A stretch of DNA of 16,018 bases from Candidatus Omnitrophota bacterium (GTDB lineage: Bacteria; Omnitrophota; Gorgyraeia; Pluralincolimonadales; Pluralincolimonadaceae). A program made the translations under genes and the position numbers. The DNA is taken from contig JAGUXU010000138.1 in the NCBI GenBank assembly GCA_020061685.1, forward strand, positions 1-16,018. The letters run 5' to 3'. A model generated the notes under the pieces. It saw only the letters and a program-made list of their open reading frames with translations. It had not been told where the DNA came from and made no database searches. Positions 6,904 to 13,856 of this stretch are shown here, one piece after another. Each line of letters starts with the position of its first letter. Position 1 is the stretch's first letter.

Positions 6904-7680
6904 TTATCTTACGACCCCCTCCGTCGGGCTTGATGGCGAGGCATATTGTCTCTTTGGTATCCTGCCGGCTAAGTAAGCCATCCTGCCTGCCTCGACCGCG
7001 AGCCTCATCGCCCGGGCCATGGCGACCGGGTCTTTGGCGCCCGCTATCCCGGTATTCATAAGAACGCCGTCACAGCCTAACTCCATCGCTATCGCGACAT
7101 CCGAAGCCGTGCCTACTCCGGCATCGACTATTACGGGGACGCTGACCGCCTCTAATATGAACCTCATGGTCACGGGATTTAATATCCCCATCCCGGAGCC
7201 GATCGGCGCCGCGAGCGGCATCACGCAGGCCGCGCCGGCATCCGCTAATCTCTTTGCCATAATGGGGTCGTCGTTCGTGTACGGCATGACGACGAACCCT
7301 TCTTTTACCAGTATCTTGGTCGCTTCCAGCAGGGCCACCGTATCGGGAAGGAGCGTCTTCTCGTCTCCGATCACTTCAAGCTTGACCATATCCGAAAGCC
7401 CCATTCCCCGCGCGATACGGGCCACCCTGATCGCTTCTTCCGCCGTATAGCAGCCGGCGGTATTAGGCAATATAGTATATTTATTTTGGTCTATGTGGTC
7501 AAGTAAAGATTCTTTCTTCGGCCCGTCCAGGTCAAGGCGCCTTATCGCGACGGTAACTATCTCGGCGCCGGAGGCCTCAAGGGCCTTCTTCATGATATCG
7601 AAACCGGCATACTTTCCGGTCCCGACCAGAAGCCTTGACTTAAACTCTTTCTTTCCTATCTTTAACGCTTTATCTTCCAT
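6904..7680 (-). CDS. thiG: Thiazole synthase ThiG
   Basis: ThiG builds the thiazole phosphate of thiamin from 1-deoxyxylulose-5-phosphate, dehydroglycine or iminoglycine, and the ThiS thiocarboxylate. The protein is a 258-residue TIM barrel. It opens with KEFKSRLLVGTGKY (11-24). The Schiff-base lysine is K100 in MVKLEVIGDEKTLLPD, and the phosphate-binding side shows MPLAAPIGSGMGILNP and PVIVDAGVGTASDVAIAMELG. The ATG at 7680 gives the normal N-terminus and has AGAGGTG six bases upstream. An ATG 14 codons earlier is an artefact of the palindromic repeat at 7692-7721, translating as SLLRFARND. No thiS, thiF, thiH or thiO is in the window, so its sulfur-carrier partner must be encoded elsewhere. 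The stop is one base from the next start. Confidence 0.95.
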   Translation of the reverse strand: MEDKALKIGKKEFKSRLLVGTGKYAGFDIMKKALEASGAEIVTVAIRRLDLDGPKKESLLDHIDQNKYTILPNTAGCYTAEEAIRVARIARGMGLSDMVKLEVIGDEKTLLPDTVALLEATKILVKEGFVVMPYTNDDPIMAKRLADAGAACVMPLAAPIGSGMGILNPVTMRFILEAVSVPVIVDAGVGTASDVAIAMELGCDGVLMNTGIAGAKDPVAMARAMRLAVEAGRMAYLAGRIPKRQYASPSSPTEGVVR

Positions 7681-7691
7681 ATCTGCACCTC

Positions 7692-7721
7692 TGTCATTGC
7701 GAGCGAAGCGAAGCAATGACA
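7692..7721. repeat. Dispersed palindromic repeat of the GTCATTGCGAG...GCAATGAC type
   Basis: TGTCATTGC (7692-7700) and GCAATGACA (7713-7721) form a perfect 9-bp inverted repeat around GAGCGAAGCGAA. The sequence, and its antisense reading SLRAKRSND, match a short palindrome that recurs between genes in many unrelated bacterial genomes and is often mis-annotated as small proteins. Here it fills the space between nth and thiG. It contributes the last eight codons (VIASLRSQ) and the stop of nth, and it ends just before the thiG ribosome binding site. Whether it is repeated elsewhere in this genome cannot be seen from one window. Confidence 0.75.
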
Positions 7722-8371
7722 TCTTTATAATACTTGCATAACTTTTTTAAATTACATATCCCGCATCGCGGGTTCCTTGCTATGCAGATCTCTCTGCCGT
7801 GCGAGATCAAATTCAGGTGAAACTCGTATATAAGGCCTTCCGGCACGACGGCGCTGAAATGATCCTGCGCCTCTTCGCGTGTGGCCTTCTTATCCAGTAA
7901 GCCGAGGCGCCTCGTGACCCTATAGACGTGCGTATCCACCGGCATTATCGGCTTCCCGAAAGAAAACAGGAGCACGACCGCCGCCGTCTTCGGCCCGACA
8001 CCCTTGATGGACCTTAAGAACGCGCAGCCCCCTTCCGCATCAAGGTCGCGCAAAAATCCCAGACTCAATGAGCCGCGCCTCTTCTTTACCTCTTCCAGGG
8101 CCTCTTTGATCCTCGGCGCCTTTATGTTCGCCAGCCCGGCGATCCTGATCTCACGTCTTATCGCCGCGATCCCTGATCTTCTTAACGCGTCCCAATTTTT
8201 AAAACGCTTTTTTAAATTATTGTAGGCGCGAAGGGAATTCCTGTCGGAGGTGTTCTGCGAGAGAATCGTCTTTATTAATTCGCCTACGGCGTCTTTCTGC
8301 TTTATAACTCTGCGGCGCCCGAAATTCCTGCGCAACAACTTAAAGACCGCTAAAATCCCGGATGACCCCAT
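7694..8371 (-). CDS. nth: Endonuclease III-type DNA glycosylase/AP lyase
   Basis: This base-excision-repair enzyme removes oxidised pyrimidines and cleaves the abasic site. The protein is 225 residues. The helix-hairpin-helix LRSIKGVGPKTAAVVL (119-134) carries the Schiff-base lysine K128, and VDTHVYRV (145-152) supplies the catalytic D146. The [4Fe-4S] cluster cysteines are C196, C203, C206 and C212, in the C-x6-C-x2-C-x5-C pattern of Nth. The N-terminal block ELIKTILSQNTSDRNS (31-46) is also typical. The ATG abuts the glgC stop (TAGATG) and has only a weak site (GAAAG), so coupling to glgC is likely. The C-terminus after C212 runs into the palindromic repeat at 7692-7721, which replaces whatever tail was there; the catalytic and cluster regions are intact. 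The protein could be a related EndoIII-like paralogue with altered substrate range. Confidence 0.93.
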   Translation of the reverse strand: MGSSGILAVFKLLRRNFGRRRVIKQKDAVGELIKTILSQNTSDRNSLRAYNNLKKRFKNWDALRRSGIAAIRREIRIAGLANIKAPRIKEALEEVKKRRGSLSLGFLRDLDAEGGCAFLRSIKGVGPKTAAVVLLFSFGKPIMPVDTHVYRVTRRLGLLDKKATREEAQDHFSAVVPEGLIYEFHLNLISHGREICIARNPRCGICNLKKLCKYYKDVIASLRSQ

Positions 8372-9601
8372 CTATCTTTCGATCACTGTACCCTTCGCGA
8401 CGACCACCAGGCCCGATTCGCTTACCGTAAACCTCTTCTTGTCCTCTTCCGGGTCATAACCGATCTCCATCCCTTGAGGGATCGTGACGTCCTTATCTAT
8501 TATGGCGCGCTTTATCTTCGCATTACGGCCGATATCTACGCCTTCCATGATGATCGAATCCTCTATATGAGAATAACTGTTTACCCGGACATTGGGAGAA
8601 AGCACCGAACGCTCTATCTTGCCTCCCGAGATTATGCACCCGCCGGAGACCATGGAATCATACGCCACACCGATGCGCTTACCGTCCTCTCCGCCGGCGA
8701 ATATGAATTTCGCGGGAGGGCACTTCTCCATATGGGTCCTGATCGGCCAATCCTTATCGTACAGATTGAATATCGGCGTAACCTGCACCAAGTCCATATT
8801 CGCTTCGTAATATGCCTCAAGGGTCCCTATATCGCGCCAGTATTGCGCCTCTTTCTTGTTCTCGTCCTTAAAATTATAGGCGTATACTTTCGCCTTCTTG
8901 GCCACCATCGCCGGAAGTATGTTTTTCCCGAAATCATGCTTGCTCTCTTCGTTCTGAGCGTCGGCGTTCAGTTCTTCCTTCAATACGCCTGTATTGAAGA
9001 CGTATATGCCCATTGACGCGTAAACGTGCTTCGGATCGCCCGGTATCGTCTTCGGCACTTTCGGCTTCTCTTCAAAGCCCAATATCCTGCTGTCGCGGTC
9101 GACCTCTATTATGCCGAAATGGCTGGCGTCTTTTTTGCCGATCTCCACGACCGCGACCGTACAGTCCGCTTTCTTGGCGATATGATAGTCCAACATCTCG
9201 CCGTAGTCCATCTTGTATATATGGTCGCCGGCAAGTATCAGGACGTATTCGGGCTTCTCGGCATCAACGAAATACAGGTTCTGGTATATCGAATCTGCGG
9301 TCCCCATATACCAACTCTCCCGGACCCTCATCTGCGCCGGTACGATATCGATATATTCTCCTAATTCGGCGTCAAAGAGGTTCCATCCGAGCCTCAGATG
9401 CCTTATAAGCGAATTGCACTTATACTGTATCAGGACGTGGATCTTGCGGATTCCGGAATTGATGCAGTTGGAGAGGGTTACGTCTATGATCCTGTATATG
9501 CCGCCGAACGGCACCGCGGGCTTGGTCCTGTCCCTTGTCAGGGGATAAAGACGTTCACCTTTCCCGCCCGCCATTATGAACGTTACTATATTCTTTCTCA
9601 T
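8372..9601 (-). CDS. glgC: Glucose-1-phosphate adenylyltransferase (ADP-glucose pyrophosphorylase)
   Basis: GlgC makes ADP-glucose from ATP and glucose-1-phosphate, the committed step of bacterial glycogen synthesis. The protein is 409 residues, close to the usual 400-430. The nucleotide loop is AGGKGERLYPLTRDRTKPAV (11-30), followed by GGIYRIIDVTLSNCINSG. Catalytic D126 lies in LAGDHIYKMD, and the glucose-phosphate lysine K179 lies in GFEEKPK. WYMGTADSIYQN (98-109) and YWRDIGTLEAYYEAN are further GlgC blocks. The end, from about residue 300, is a left-handed beta-helix with hexapeptide-like repeats (SVLSPNVRVNSYSHIEDSII). The gene starts one base after the marC stop with only a weak GAAGAA site, and its stop abuts nth. 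No glgA, glgB or glgP is nearby, which is unusual since glycogen genes often cluster. Confidence 0.95.
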   Translation of the reverse strand: MRKNIVTFIMAGGKGERLYPLTRDRTKPAVPFGGIYRIIDVTLSNCINSGIRKIHVLIQYKCNSLIRHLRLGWNLFDAELGEYIDIVPAQMRVRESWYMGTADSIYQNLYFVDAEKPEYVLILAGDHIYKMDYGEMLDYHIAKKADCTVAVVEIGKKDASHFGIIEVDRDSRILGFEEKPKVPKTIPGDPKHVYASMGIYVFNTGVLKEELNADAQNEESKHDFGKNILPAMVAKKAKVYAYNFKDENKKEAQYWRDIGTLEAYYEANMDLVQVTPIFNLYDKDWPIRTHMEKCPPAKFIFAGGEDGKRIGVAYDSMVSGGCIISGGKIERSVLSPNVRVNSYSHIEDSIIMEGVDIGRNAKIKRAIIDKDVTIPQGMEIGYDPEEDKKRFTVSESGLVVVAKGTVIER

Positions 9602-9602
9602 C

Positions 9603-10232
9603 TTATTTCTTCGCGGACACCACGAAAGAGATTATTTCCAAAAGGCCTATCCTTATCATCATCACGGCTATCGCCGCCAGGAATATATCCGCCACCTTGG
9701 ATAACGCCCGGGCGCCGCCCTTACCCATCAGTTTAATAAGGACATCGGCTTTCGATAAGACCAGCCACGTAATGCCCATATTCAGGATAAGCGATACGGT
9801 CGTCGGGACGATACCATAGGCCTCTCTCATGACAAGGACGGTCGTCAGGACCGCGGGTCCGGTGATCAAAGGCGTGCCCAGGGGAAAGACTCCGACATCA
9901 GTCGTCACGTGTCCCCTTTTGTCTTCTCCGGGCAGGAGAAGATGGACGGACAGGACGAGCAGTAATATCCCGCCTGCGATCCTGAAGTCAGGGATCGTGA
10001 CGCCCATAAGCCGTAATAAGATATTGCCCAGGAACATAAAGACGAACGCGACGATAGTCGCGACCACTAGGCTGCTTACTACGACCTTATGCCTTTGATT
10101 CTCCTTCATCCCCTCTGTCAGAGACAGATAAAGCGGTATATTCCCTAATGCGTTGACTGCCACGAAGATAGGGATAAAACTGAGGACGTATGGCGCTACC
10201 GGCGCCAGTATATGTAAGAGTTTGTTTATCAT
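9603..10232 (-). CDS. MarC family (UPF0056) integral membrane protein
   Basis: This 209-residue membrane protein has about six hydrophobic helices, roughly at 12-35, 49-71, 83-100, 117-136, 142-160 and 180-204. Family marks are VNALGNIPLYLSLTEGM (26-42) and VFPLGTPLITGPAVLT (115-130), two related half-motifs that suggest an internal duplication. MarC was once linked to multiple antibiotic resistance, but that link was later not supported. The transport substrate is unknown, and I assign none. There is no ribosome binding site before the ATG, while a well-formed promoter ends nine bases from it, so the message may start at or next to the AUG. The gene is first in the marC-glgC-nth-thiG-leu unit. 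Confidence 0.9.
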   Translation of the reverse strand: MINKLLHILAPVAPYVLSFIPIFVAVNALGNIPLYLSLTEGMKENQRHKVVVSSLVVATIVAFVFMFLGNILLRLMGVTIPDFRIAGGILLLVLSVHLLLPGEDKRGHVTTDVGVFPLGTPLITGPAVLTTVLVMREAYGIVPTTVSLILNMGITWLVLSKADVLIKLMGKGGARALSKVADIFLAAIAVMMIRIGLLEIISFVVSAKK

Positions 10233-10241
10233 AGCAGGATA

Positions 10242-10270
10242 ATTATATACGAAAGCGGCAAAAAATGCAA
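10242..10270 (-). promoter_or_regulatory. Sigma70-like promoter giving a probably leaderless marC mRNA
   Basis: On the minus strand a TTGCAT -35 element (10270-10265) is followed by a 17-base spacer and a perfect TATAAT -10 element (10247-10242). Only nine bases separate the -10 box from the marC ATG, so transcription should begin within about one to three bases of the start codon. The promoter sits in the 42-base gap between oppF and marC, with the -35 box just past the oppF stop. It is the best candidate for driving the whole marC-to-leuB unit. No operator or riboswitch fits in this gap. Confidence 0.65.
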
Positions 10271-10274
10271 CTTG

Positions 10275-11261
10275 TTAATTTTTGGTTCCCAATAACTGCC
10301 GTGTCCGCGGCGGACAGGCGACAAGGTGGCCCGGCTTTACTTCTTTTAGCGGCGGCTCTTCGACCCTGCATTGAGGCTCCGCGTAAGGGCAGCGCGGATG
10401 GAACTTGCATCCCGGCGGCGGGGATATCGGGGACGGCGGCTCGCCCTTTGCGATAAGGCCTTTCTTTTTTCTCTCCTGCCCTATCGCTACCGCGGAAAAT
10501 AGCGCCTCGGTATAAGGATGTATAGGGAAAGAATAGAGCTCTTCTGTCGAGGCGTATTCAAAGACCTTTCCCAGATACATCACCATGACATGATCCGAGA
10601 CCGCCTCTATAACGCGCAGGTCGTGGGATATAAACAGGTACGAGAGGTCCAGTTCTTTTTGCAGATCCGTAAGTAATTTCAGTATCTGCGCCTGTATAGA
10701 GAGGTCAAGCGAAGAGACCGGCTCGTCGCAGATTATAAGTTTGGGGCCTGTCGCCAAAGCCCGGGCTATTCCTATTCTCTGCCGCTCGCCGCCGCTGAAC
10801 TGATGAGGGTACCTGTCTACGTATTCCGGTTTTAACCCGACTTTGGAGAGCAGATTTCTTGCCTTATCGGCCCTCTCCTGCCTCGTCCCTATTTTATGGA
10901 CCAATAGCGGCTCTGTCAGGATCTCGCCTATCTTCATCCTCGGATTTAACGAATTATACGGGTCCTGGAATATGATCTGTATCTCTTTCCTTAACGGGCG
11001 CATCCGGTTTTGACGCAGGGCGGATATCTCGTTGCCATCAAAGACCACTTTGCCGGCGCTCGGTTTTAAAAGATTGAGCGTGAGACGCGCCAGGGTCGTC
11101 TTTCCGCAGCCGGATTCCCCGACCACGCCCAGGGTCTCGCCGGCCTTCACTTCAAAAGAGACGCCGTCGACCGCTTTGACCTCGCCTACCAGCTGGCGGC
11201 TGAATCCGCGTTCGACCGGAAAGTATTTCTTTATGTCCTTGACCGACAATAACGGTTTCAT
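10275..11261 (-). CDS. oppF: Oligopeptide/dipeptide ABC transporter ATPase, OppF/DppF type
   Basis: This is one of two ATPases that power the peptide importer at the inner face of the membrane. The protein is 328 residues. Walker A is GESGCGKTT (48-56), the Q-loop is FQDPYNSLNP (98-107), the signature is FSGGERQR (155-162), Walker B is LIICDEP (175-181), and the switch histidine is H213. The C-terminal oligopeptide-transport region is complete: HPYTEALFSA (248-257), then PPPGCKFHPRCPYAEPQC. Cysteines 285, 291, 298 and 316 match the pattern that in related Dpp ATPases can hold an iron-sulfur cluster. The ATG overlaps the oppD stop as ATGA and has a weak site (AGGAT). It is last in the transporter operon. 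No clear terminator follows before the marC promoter. Substrate could be peptides, nickel or another small solute. Confidence 0.93.
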   Translation of the reverse strand: MKPLLSVKDIKKYFPVERGFSRQLVGEVKAVDGVSFEVKAGETLGVVGESGCGKTTLARLTLNLLKPSAGKVVFDGNEISALRQNRMRPLRKEIQIIFQDPYNSLNPRMKIGEILTEPLLVHKIGTRQERADKARNLLSKVGLKPEYVDRYPHQFSGGERQRIGIARALATGPKLIICDEPVSSLDLSIQAQILKLLTDLQKELDLSYLFISHDLRVIEAVSDHVMVMYLGKVFEYASTEELYSFPIHPYTEALFSAVAIGQERKKKGLIAKGEPPSPISPPPGCKFHPRCPYAEPQCRVEEPPLKEVKPGHLVACPPRTRQLLGTKN

Positions 11262-12058
11262 ATCCTATGACCCGACATCTTTGGTATGCAATCTATCAAT
11301 CTCTGCGTATACGGATGCGACGGCTTCCTGTAAATAATGGCGGTATCGCCGTATTCGACGACCCTGCCTTCCTGCATCACGGCCGTCTTCTCCGCGACCT
11401 GCGCTACGATCGAGAGGTCGTGTGTTATGAGGATAACGGTAAGCCGCAATTCTTCTTTCAAGCGGACTAAGAGGTCCAGTATCTGCGCCTGAATGGTCAC
11501 GTCCAGCGCGGTAGTCGGCTCATCGGCTATCAATAATCCCGGCCGGCATGATATCGCCATCGCTATCATCGCGCGCTGTTTCATCCCGCCGGACAATTGA
11601 TGCGGATAAGCGAACATGATGTCTTTCGGAGACGGCATACCGACATCCTTCAATGCCGCGGCCGCGATATCGAAAGATTCTTCTTTCTTTGTCTTTTGAT
11701 GAAGCTCTATATTCTCTATCAGTTGCTCGCCTATCGTAAAGACCGGATTAAGCGAGGTCGCCGGGTCCTGAAAGACGTAAGAGATCTTGGCGCCCCGTAC
11801 CTTCCTTAGGTCGTCCTCTTCCGATCTAAGCAGGTCCCGCCCGTCGTATAGGATCTCGCCCGCCGTGATCCTGGCGGACTTCGGCAGCAGCTTGGTGACT
11901 GATAGCGCCGTCAGCGTCTTTCCGGAGCCCGATTCTCCGACCAGCCCCAGGATCTCCCCTTCGTGGACTTTCAAATTTACGCCGCGGAGCACCTCAACGG
12001 CCTTCGCCTCATGCAAAAAATCGAGCCGTAGATCTTTGATCTCCAATAGGACGTTCAT
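11258..12058 (-). CDS. oppD: Peptide ABC transporter ATPase, OppD/DppD type, short C-terminus
   Basis: This is the second ATPase of the importer, expected to form a heterodimer with OppF. The protein is 266 residues. Walker A is GESGSGKT (41-48), the Q-loop begins at Q97, the signature is LSGGMKQR (155-162), Walker B is LLIADEP (175-181), and the switch histidine is H213, so the ATPase core is complete. It ends at HPYTQRLIDCIPKMSGHRI, just after the HPYT box. OppD/DppD proteins normally continue about 50-60 residues through the PPGCxFxPRC cysteine region, which is absent here but present in OppF. The reading frame ends cleanly in an ATGA overlap with oppF, so this looks like a natural short form, not a frameshift. 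The start overlaps the oppC stop as ATGA after GAGAAGAAAAG. Confidence 0.92.
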   Translation of the reverse strand: MNVLLEIKDLRLDFLHEAKAVEVLRGVNLKVHEGEILGLVGESGSGKTLTALSVTKLLPKSARITAGEILYDGRDLLRSEEDDLRKVRGAKISYVFQDPATSLNPVFTIGEQLIENIELHQKTKKEESFDIAAAALKDVGMPSPKDIMFAYPHQLSGGMKQRAMIAMAISCRPGLLIADEPTTALDVTIQAQILDLLVRLKEELRLTVILITHDLSIVAQVAEKTAVMQEGRVVEYGDTAIIYRKPSHPYTQRLIDCIPKMSGHRI

Positions 12059-12879
12059 CTTTTCTCTTCTCTTTGCGGATTGAAGAATTCGCGCAGCCCC
12101 TCGCCGAGGAGGTTATATCCCAATACTGTTATCAGGATGGCCAGGCCCGGAAATACCGTGATCCACCACGCTATACCCAGTGTCGACTTCGCCTCGGTGA
12201 GTATATTCCCCCAACTGGGGGTAGGCGGCTGGACGCCGAGGCCCAGGAAACTCAACCCCGACTCAAGCAATATCGCGCCGGCAACGCCCAATGTGGCGCT
12301 TACGAGGACAGGACCTATGCCGTTGGGAATAAGATGGCGGGCAATTATCCTCAAGTCACCCGCTCCTATCGCGCGCGCCGCCTCTATGAACTCCCGCTCC
12401 TTTAAGCTTAATATCTCGGCGCGGATAAGGCGCGCCACACCCATCCAGCTTGTTACACCGATCACGATCATGATGTTCCAGATGCTCGGGCCCAGTACCG
12501 CGATAGTCGAAAGTATCAGGAAAAATGTCGGGAAGCAAAGCATTATATCGATGAACCTGGAGATGACGTTGTCTATCCAGCCGCCGTAATAACCGGCCAT
12601 CGAGCCGAAGATCATCCCTATCAGGACGGCGATACCGACGGCGACAAATCCCACGCTCAACGATATCCTCGCGCCGAATAGCATGCGGCTGAAGAGGTCG
12701 CGCCCCAGCGAATCCGTGCCTAAGAGGTGTTCCCGGGACGGCCCCATAAGCGCATCCTCAAGATCTATGCCGCTGGGGTCATATCTCGCGACAAACGGGG
12801 CGAATACCGCCAGGACTATCATGACGCCGACGATGACCGCGCCGCTTACAAAAAGTTTATTTTTGGTATATCTTCTCAT
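12055..12879 (-). CDS. oppC: Peptide ABC transporter permease, OppC/DppC type
   Basis: This inner-membrane permease subunit forms the channel with OppB. The protein is 274 residues. A first transmembrane helix (about 10-31) is followed by the OppC-specific stretch GPSREHLLGTDSLGRDLFSR (46-65) and five more helices. The EAA loop that contacts the ATPases is EAARAIGAGDLRIIARHLIPN (166-186). GLSFLGLGVQPPTPSWGNIL is another family block. Both ends overlap neighbours as ATGA: its start with oppB and its stop with oppD. Confidence 0.94.
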   Translation of the reverse strand: MRRYTKNKLFVSGAVIVGVMIVLAVFAPFVARYDPSGIDLEDALMGPSREHLLGTDSLGRDLFSRMLFGARISLSVGFVAVGIAVLIGMIFGSMAGYYGGWIDNVISRFIDIMLCFPTFFLILSTIAVLGPSIWNIMIVIGVTSWMGVARLIRAEILSLKEREFIEAARAIGAGDLRIIARHLIPNGIGPVLVSATLGVAGAILLESGLSFLGLGVQPPTPSWGNILTEAKSTLGIAWWITVFPGLAILITVLGYNLLGEGLREFFNPQREEKR

Positions 12880-13856
12880 CTCTTCTCGCTCAAACGGATC
12901 CTTGGGTCGGCGCAGGCATACGTGATATCCGCTATCAAGTTGCCTAAGAGCGTCAGTATTGCGCCGATAAAAAGTATCCCCATGATCACGGGGTAATCCC
13001 TCGCCATGACCGAGTCAAAGAATAATTTGCCCATACCGGGGATAGCGAATATGGATTCGAATATGACGCTTCCCCCTATCAGCCCGGGTATAGATAATCC
13101 TATTATGGTCACTATGGGCAGGAGGGCGTTCCTCAGGGCGTGCTTATAAATGACGCTCCTCTCGGATAGCCCTTTGGCCCTGGCGGTCCTGATAAAATCT
13201 TTGTGAAGGACCTCAAGCATGCTCGTGCGCATATAACGCGAGATGCCGGCAAGTCCGCCGAACGCGGAAATAGACACCGGCAGGATGAGGTGCCGCGAAA
13301 GATCAAGCAGTTTTCCGAAAAAAGTATACTGCTCAAAATCGAGCGACTTTATGCCTAATACGGGAAGCCATCCTAAATATACGCCGAATAGGCTCATCGC
13401 CAAAAGGGCGAGCCAGAAAGTCGGTATCGCGAATCCTACGAAGACAAAGACCGTGGAGAGTTTATCGAACAACGAGTTTTCCCTGACCGCGCTTGCGATC
13501 CCTATCGGCACCGCAATAAGAAAAATAAGCGCCAGCGAAAGGATATTTATCGTGATGGTGATGGGTATGCGCTCGAAGATCTTCCGCGAGACGGGCCTGT
13601 CGTCAGTAAAAGAAGTCCCGAGGTCGAACCTTGCCAGCTTATTTGTCCATCGCCAATATTGGACGTGGACCGGCTTATCCAGGCCGTAGAGCCTATCGAG
13701 CTTCTCCCGCGCCTCAAGGGTTATCCTCGGCGACATCTCGGCCTGCAGGCGCGTGGGTTTCCCGGGCGAGAGGTGAATAACAAAAAACGTTATCACCGTT
13801 ATGCCGAATAAGACCGGTATAAAACCCAGAAGCCGCCTTAATAAGTAATTTACCAT
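12876..13856 (-). CDS. oppB: Peptide ABC transporter permease, OppB/DppB type
   Basis: This permease subunit partners OppC. The protein is 326 residues. It begins with YLLRRLLGFIPVLFGITV, which runs into the first helix (about 9-29). A periplasmic segment follows with the usual LDRLYGLDKPVHVQYWRW (53-70) and FDLGTSF. The later helices carry the EAA-type loop RTARAKGLSERSVIYKHALRN (223-243). ESIFAIPGMGKLFFDSV (267-283) is a typical OppB stretch. Its ATG lies seven bases inside the end of oppA (TGGTAA), the only longer overlap in this operon. The stop overlaps oppC as ATGA. Only a weak purine-rich site (AGAGAT) precedes the start, so coupling to oppA is likely. Confidence 0.94.
   Translation of the reverse strand: MVNYLLRRLLGFIPVLFGITVITFFVIHLSPGKPTRLQAEMSPRITLEAREKLDRLYGLDKPVHVQYWRWTNKLARFDLGTSFTDDRPVSRKIFERIPITITINILSLALIFLIAVPIGIASAVRENSLFDKLSTVFVFVGFAIPTFWLALLAMSLFGVYLGWLPVLGIKSLDFEQYTFFGKLLDLSRHLILPVSISAFGGLAGISRYMRTSMLEVLHKDFIRTARAKGLSERSVIYKHALRNALLPIVTIIGLSIPGLIGGSVIFESIFAIPGMGKLFFDSVMARDYPVIMGILFIGAILTLLGNLIADITYACADPRIRLSEKR

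Noticed and set aside
7681..7722. Longer thiG starting at 7722
   Set aside because: The 14 extra codons translate the palindromic repeat, and the AGAGGTG site favours the ATG at 7680.
8474..9016. Plus-strand open frame of about 180 codons antisense to glgC
   Set aside because: The glgC product is complete and conserved; the antisense product resembles nothing and has no start context.
10302..10316. 15-base palindrome TGTCCGC-G-GCGGACA near the end of oppF as a terminator
   Set aside because: It lies inside coding sequence, is not followed by a T-tract on the minus strand, and the encoded residues PPRTR are plausible. It may be chance or an operator, but nothing supports either.
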